NCBI GenBank assembly: GCA_002338715.1 | Contig: DDIR01000101.1 | Coordinates: 1 to 33,966 of the forward strand | Reading direction: 5' to 3' | Source: Phycisphaerales bacterium UBA1845 | GTDB taxonomy: Bacteria; Planctomycetota; Phycisphaerae; UBA1845 | DNA: 33,966 bases | Shown here: one piece after another, positions 33,161 to 33,966 of the stretch | Layout: every line of letters starts with the position of its first letter | Position numbering within the stretch: the first letter of the stretch is position 1 | Notes under the pieces: generated by a model | The model's input: the letters and a program-made list of their open reading frames with translations, nothing else | Told to the model about the DNA's origin: nothing | The model's database searches: none | Translations under genes and position numbers: made by a program

Positions 33161-33966
33161 ATGTTTAGTCTCAATAGGAGCACAGGAATGAATTCACGGG
33201 GTTATCGGGGTATGCCACTGGGGGTGTTGTTGGTGGCAGTCGGAATGCTGATGGTCGGGTGCGAAGCTGTCGCGCCGGGCGATGGCAACAACGGAAGCGG
33301 GCCGGGCACAAATCCGGGTCCCGGAGGAAACAACAATAACAACGGTTCAGGCGGTCAGTCCAATGGCTGCGATGGACCGACGGCTACCAACAATGCAGAC
33401 GACTACTTCGTCGCAGGTAATGCCGGTAATGACGCGAACTCGGGTTCGCAAGAGGATCCGCTCTCAACGATCCAAGCCGCGATTGAGTTAGCCGACCAGT
33501 CTGGCGGTGGAAATATTCACGTCGCCAGCGGTGTCTACTCCGAGTCGATTGAACTTCGGTCAAACATCAACTTGTTCGGTGGATACGATGCGAACAGTTG
33601 GACGCAATGTCCCGACGAAAATCCAACCACGATCGTCGGCGGAACCACGGCGATGTTTGGCGAGAACATTCAGTCGGCGAAGATCAACGGTCTGACGATC
33701 ATCAGTTCCGAAGCCGGTAGTGACGAAAGCTCGGTGGCGGTGCGTCTGGTCGATTCATCCAACGTCGAAATCTATGGCAATCGCATTGTCGCCGGTGACG
33801 GTGGAAACGGATCGGCGGGACTTGCAGGAGAAACCGGCGCTGGTGGCGCGAGCGGCAACAACGGTGAGAACGCAGGTGCATGCCCGCCCGATCGCGACGG
33901 CGGTTCCGGCGCATCTTCCGATCTGGGTGCCGGTGGCGGAAGCGGTGGTCGCGGCGGAGCGGCTGG
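33161..33966 (+). CDS. lipoprotein with Gly/Asn-rich linker and DUF1565-like beta-helix (3' truncated by window)
   Basis: The frame is open to the window end (about 268 residues from ATG 33161). Two in-frame starts are equally good: ATG 33161 (GGAG seven bases upstream) and ATG 33188 (AGGAG seven upstream). Both lead into a signal with lipobox LMVGC. A low-complexity linker (GTNPGPGGNNNNNGSGGQ) follows. Then DDYFVAGNAGNDANSGSQED, PLSTIQAAIELA and NIHVASGVYSESI form the usual opening of DUF1565 / right-handed parallel beta-helix proteins (pectin-lyase fold). Coils continue (INLFGGYDAN, INGLTIISSEAG, VEIYGNRIV) until a very Gly-rich stretch (GGNGSAGLAGETGAGG...). It is a surface lipoprotein, possibly for adhesion or polysaccharide binding. 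No catalytic residue can be assigned from the visible part. Confidence 0.85.
   Translation, partial: MFSLNRSTGMNSRGYRGMPLGVLLVAVGMLMVGCEAVAPGDGNNGSGPGTNPGPGGNNNNNGSGGQSNGCDGPTATNNADDYFVAGNAGNDANSGSQEDPLSTIQAAIELADQSGGGNIHVASGVYSESIELRSNINLFGGYDANSWTQCPDENPTTIVGGTTAMFGENIQSAKINGLTIISSEAGSDESSVAVRLVDSSNVEIYGNRIVAGDGGNGSAGLAGETGAGGASGNNGENAGACPPDRDGGSGASSDLGAGGGSGGRGGAA

Noticed and set aside
1..33966. CRISPR arrays, insertion sequences, integrases or phage genes
   Set aside because: No regularly spaced repeats, transposase or integrase motifs, or terminal inverted repeats were seen.

Overview
The window looks like a chromosomal segment of a planctomycete, possibly class Phycisphaerae. The evidence is the mix of gene families: secreted proteins with orphan dockerin-type calcium repeats, a pseudopilin-like protein, two ECF sigma factor / Ser-Thr kinase gene pairs (one kinase with C-terminal TPRs), planctomycete-style zinc-ribbon N-termini, a DUF3592 membrane protein, and a Gly/Asn-rich lipoprotein with a predicted beta-helix. 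This placement is inferred from gene content; no rRNA is present to confirm it.

Layout. 1-2951: end of an alpha/beta hydrolase, a SAM methyltransferase (-), a tiny membrane protein (-) and a zinc alcohol dehydrogenase (+). 3408-5229: a tight + strand cassette of three related secreted lipoprotein-like genes and one membrane-anchored protein. 5602-5674: tRNA-Thr(TGT). 5841-10890: a - strand group for extracytoplasmic proteins (pseudopilin-like; CBM9-like/FN3/dockerin protein; seven-bladed NHL propeller with dockerin tail). 11186-12947: ECF sigma overlapping a kinase with an anti-sigma-like zinc finger. 12962-16501: a large membrane CHASE-PAS-GGDEF-EAL protein. 17088-21410: a + strand phospho-signalling cassette: kinase with four zinc ribbons, PP2C phosphatase, FHA/zinc-ribbon/rhomboid protease, small zinc-ribbon protein. 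21460-28202: a - strand czcCBA-type heavy-metal efflux operon led by a small Cys-rich exported protein. 28331-32877: DUF3592 protein, TPR kinase and its ECF sigma factor (-). 33161-end: a lipoprotein with a Gly-rich linker and a beta-helix domain, cut by the window edge.

The strongest unusual signals are two in-frame nonsense codons near the 5' ends of otherwise intact genes. A TAG cuts the first half of the N-terminal zinc ribbon off the FHA-rhomboid protein (19374-19376). A TAA separates the lipoprotein signal peptide from the CzcC-like outer membrane channel (27586-27588). Each severed start has a good Shine-Dalgarno and each continuation matches what the family should have. Because TAA, TAG and TGA all end ordinary genes here, code reassignment is unlikely; mutation, reinitiation or sequence error are the options.

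The best candidate for an undescribed system is the 17-21.4 kb cassette: a kinase and a PP2C phosphatase beside an FHA domain fused to an intramembrane protease, with zinc ribbons in three of the four proteins. This suggests phosphorylation-controlled intramembrane proteolysis. The 3.4-5.2 kb lipoprotein cassette is a second candidate, a small paralogous family of unknown role.
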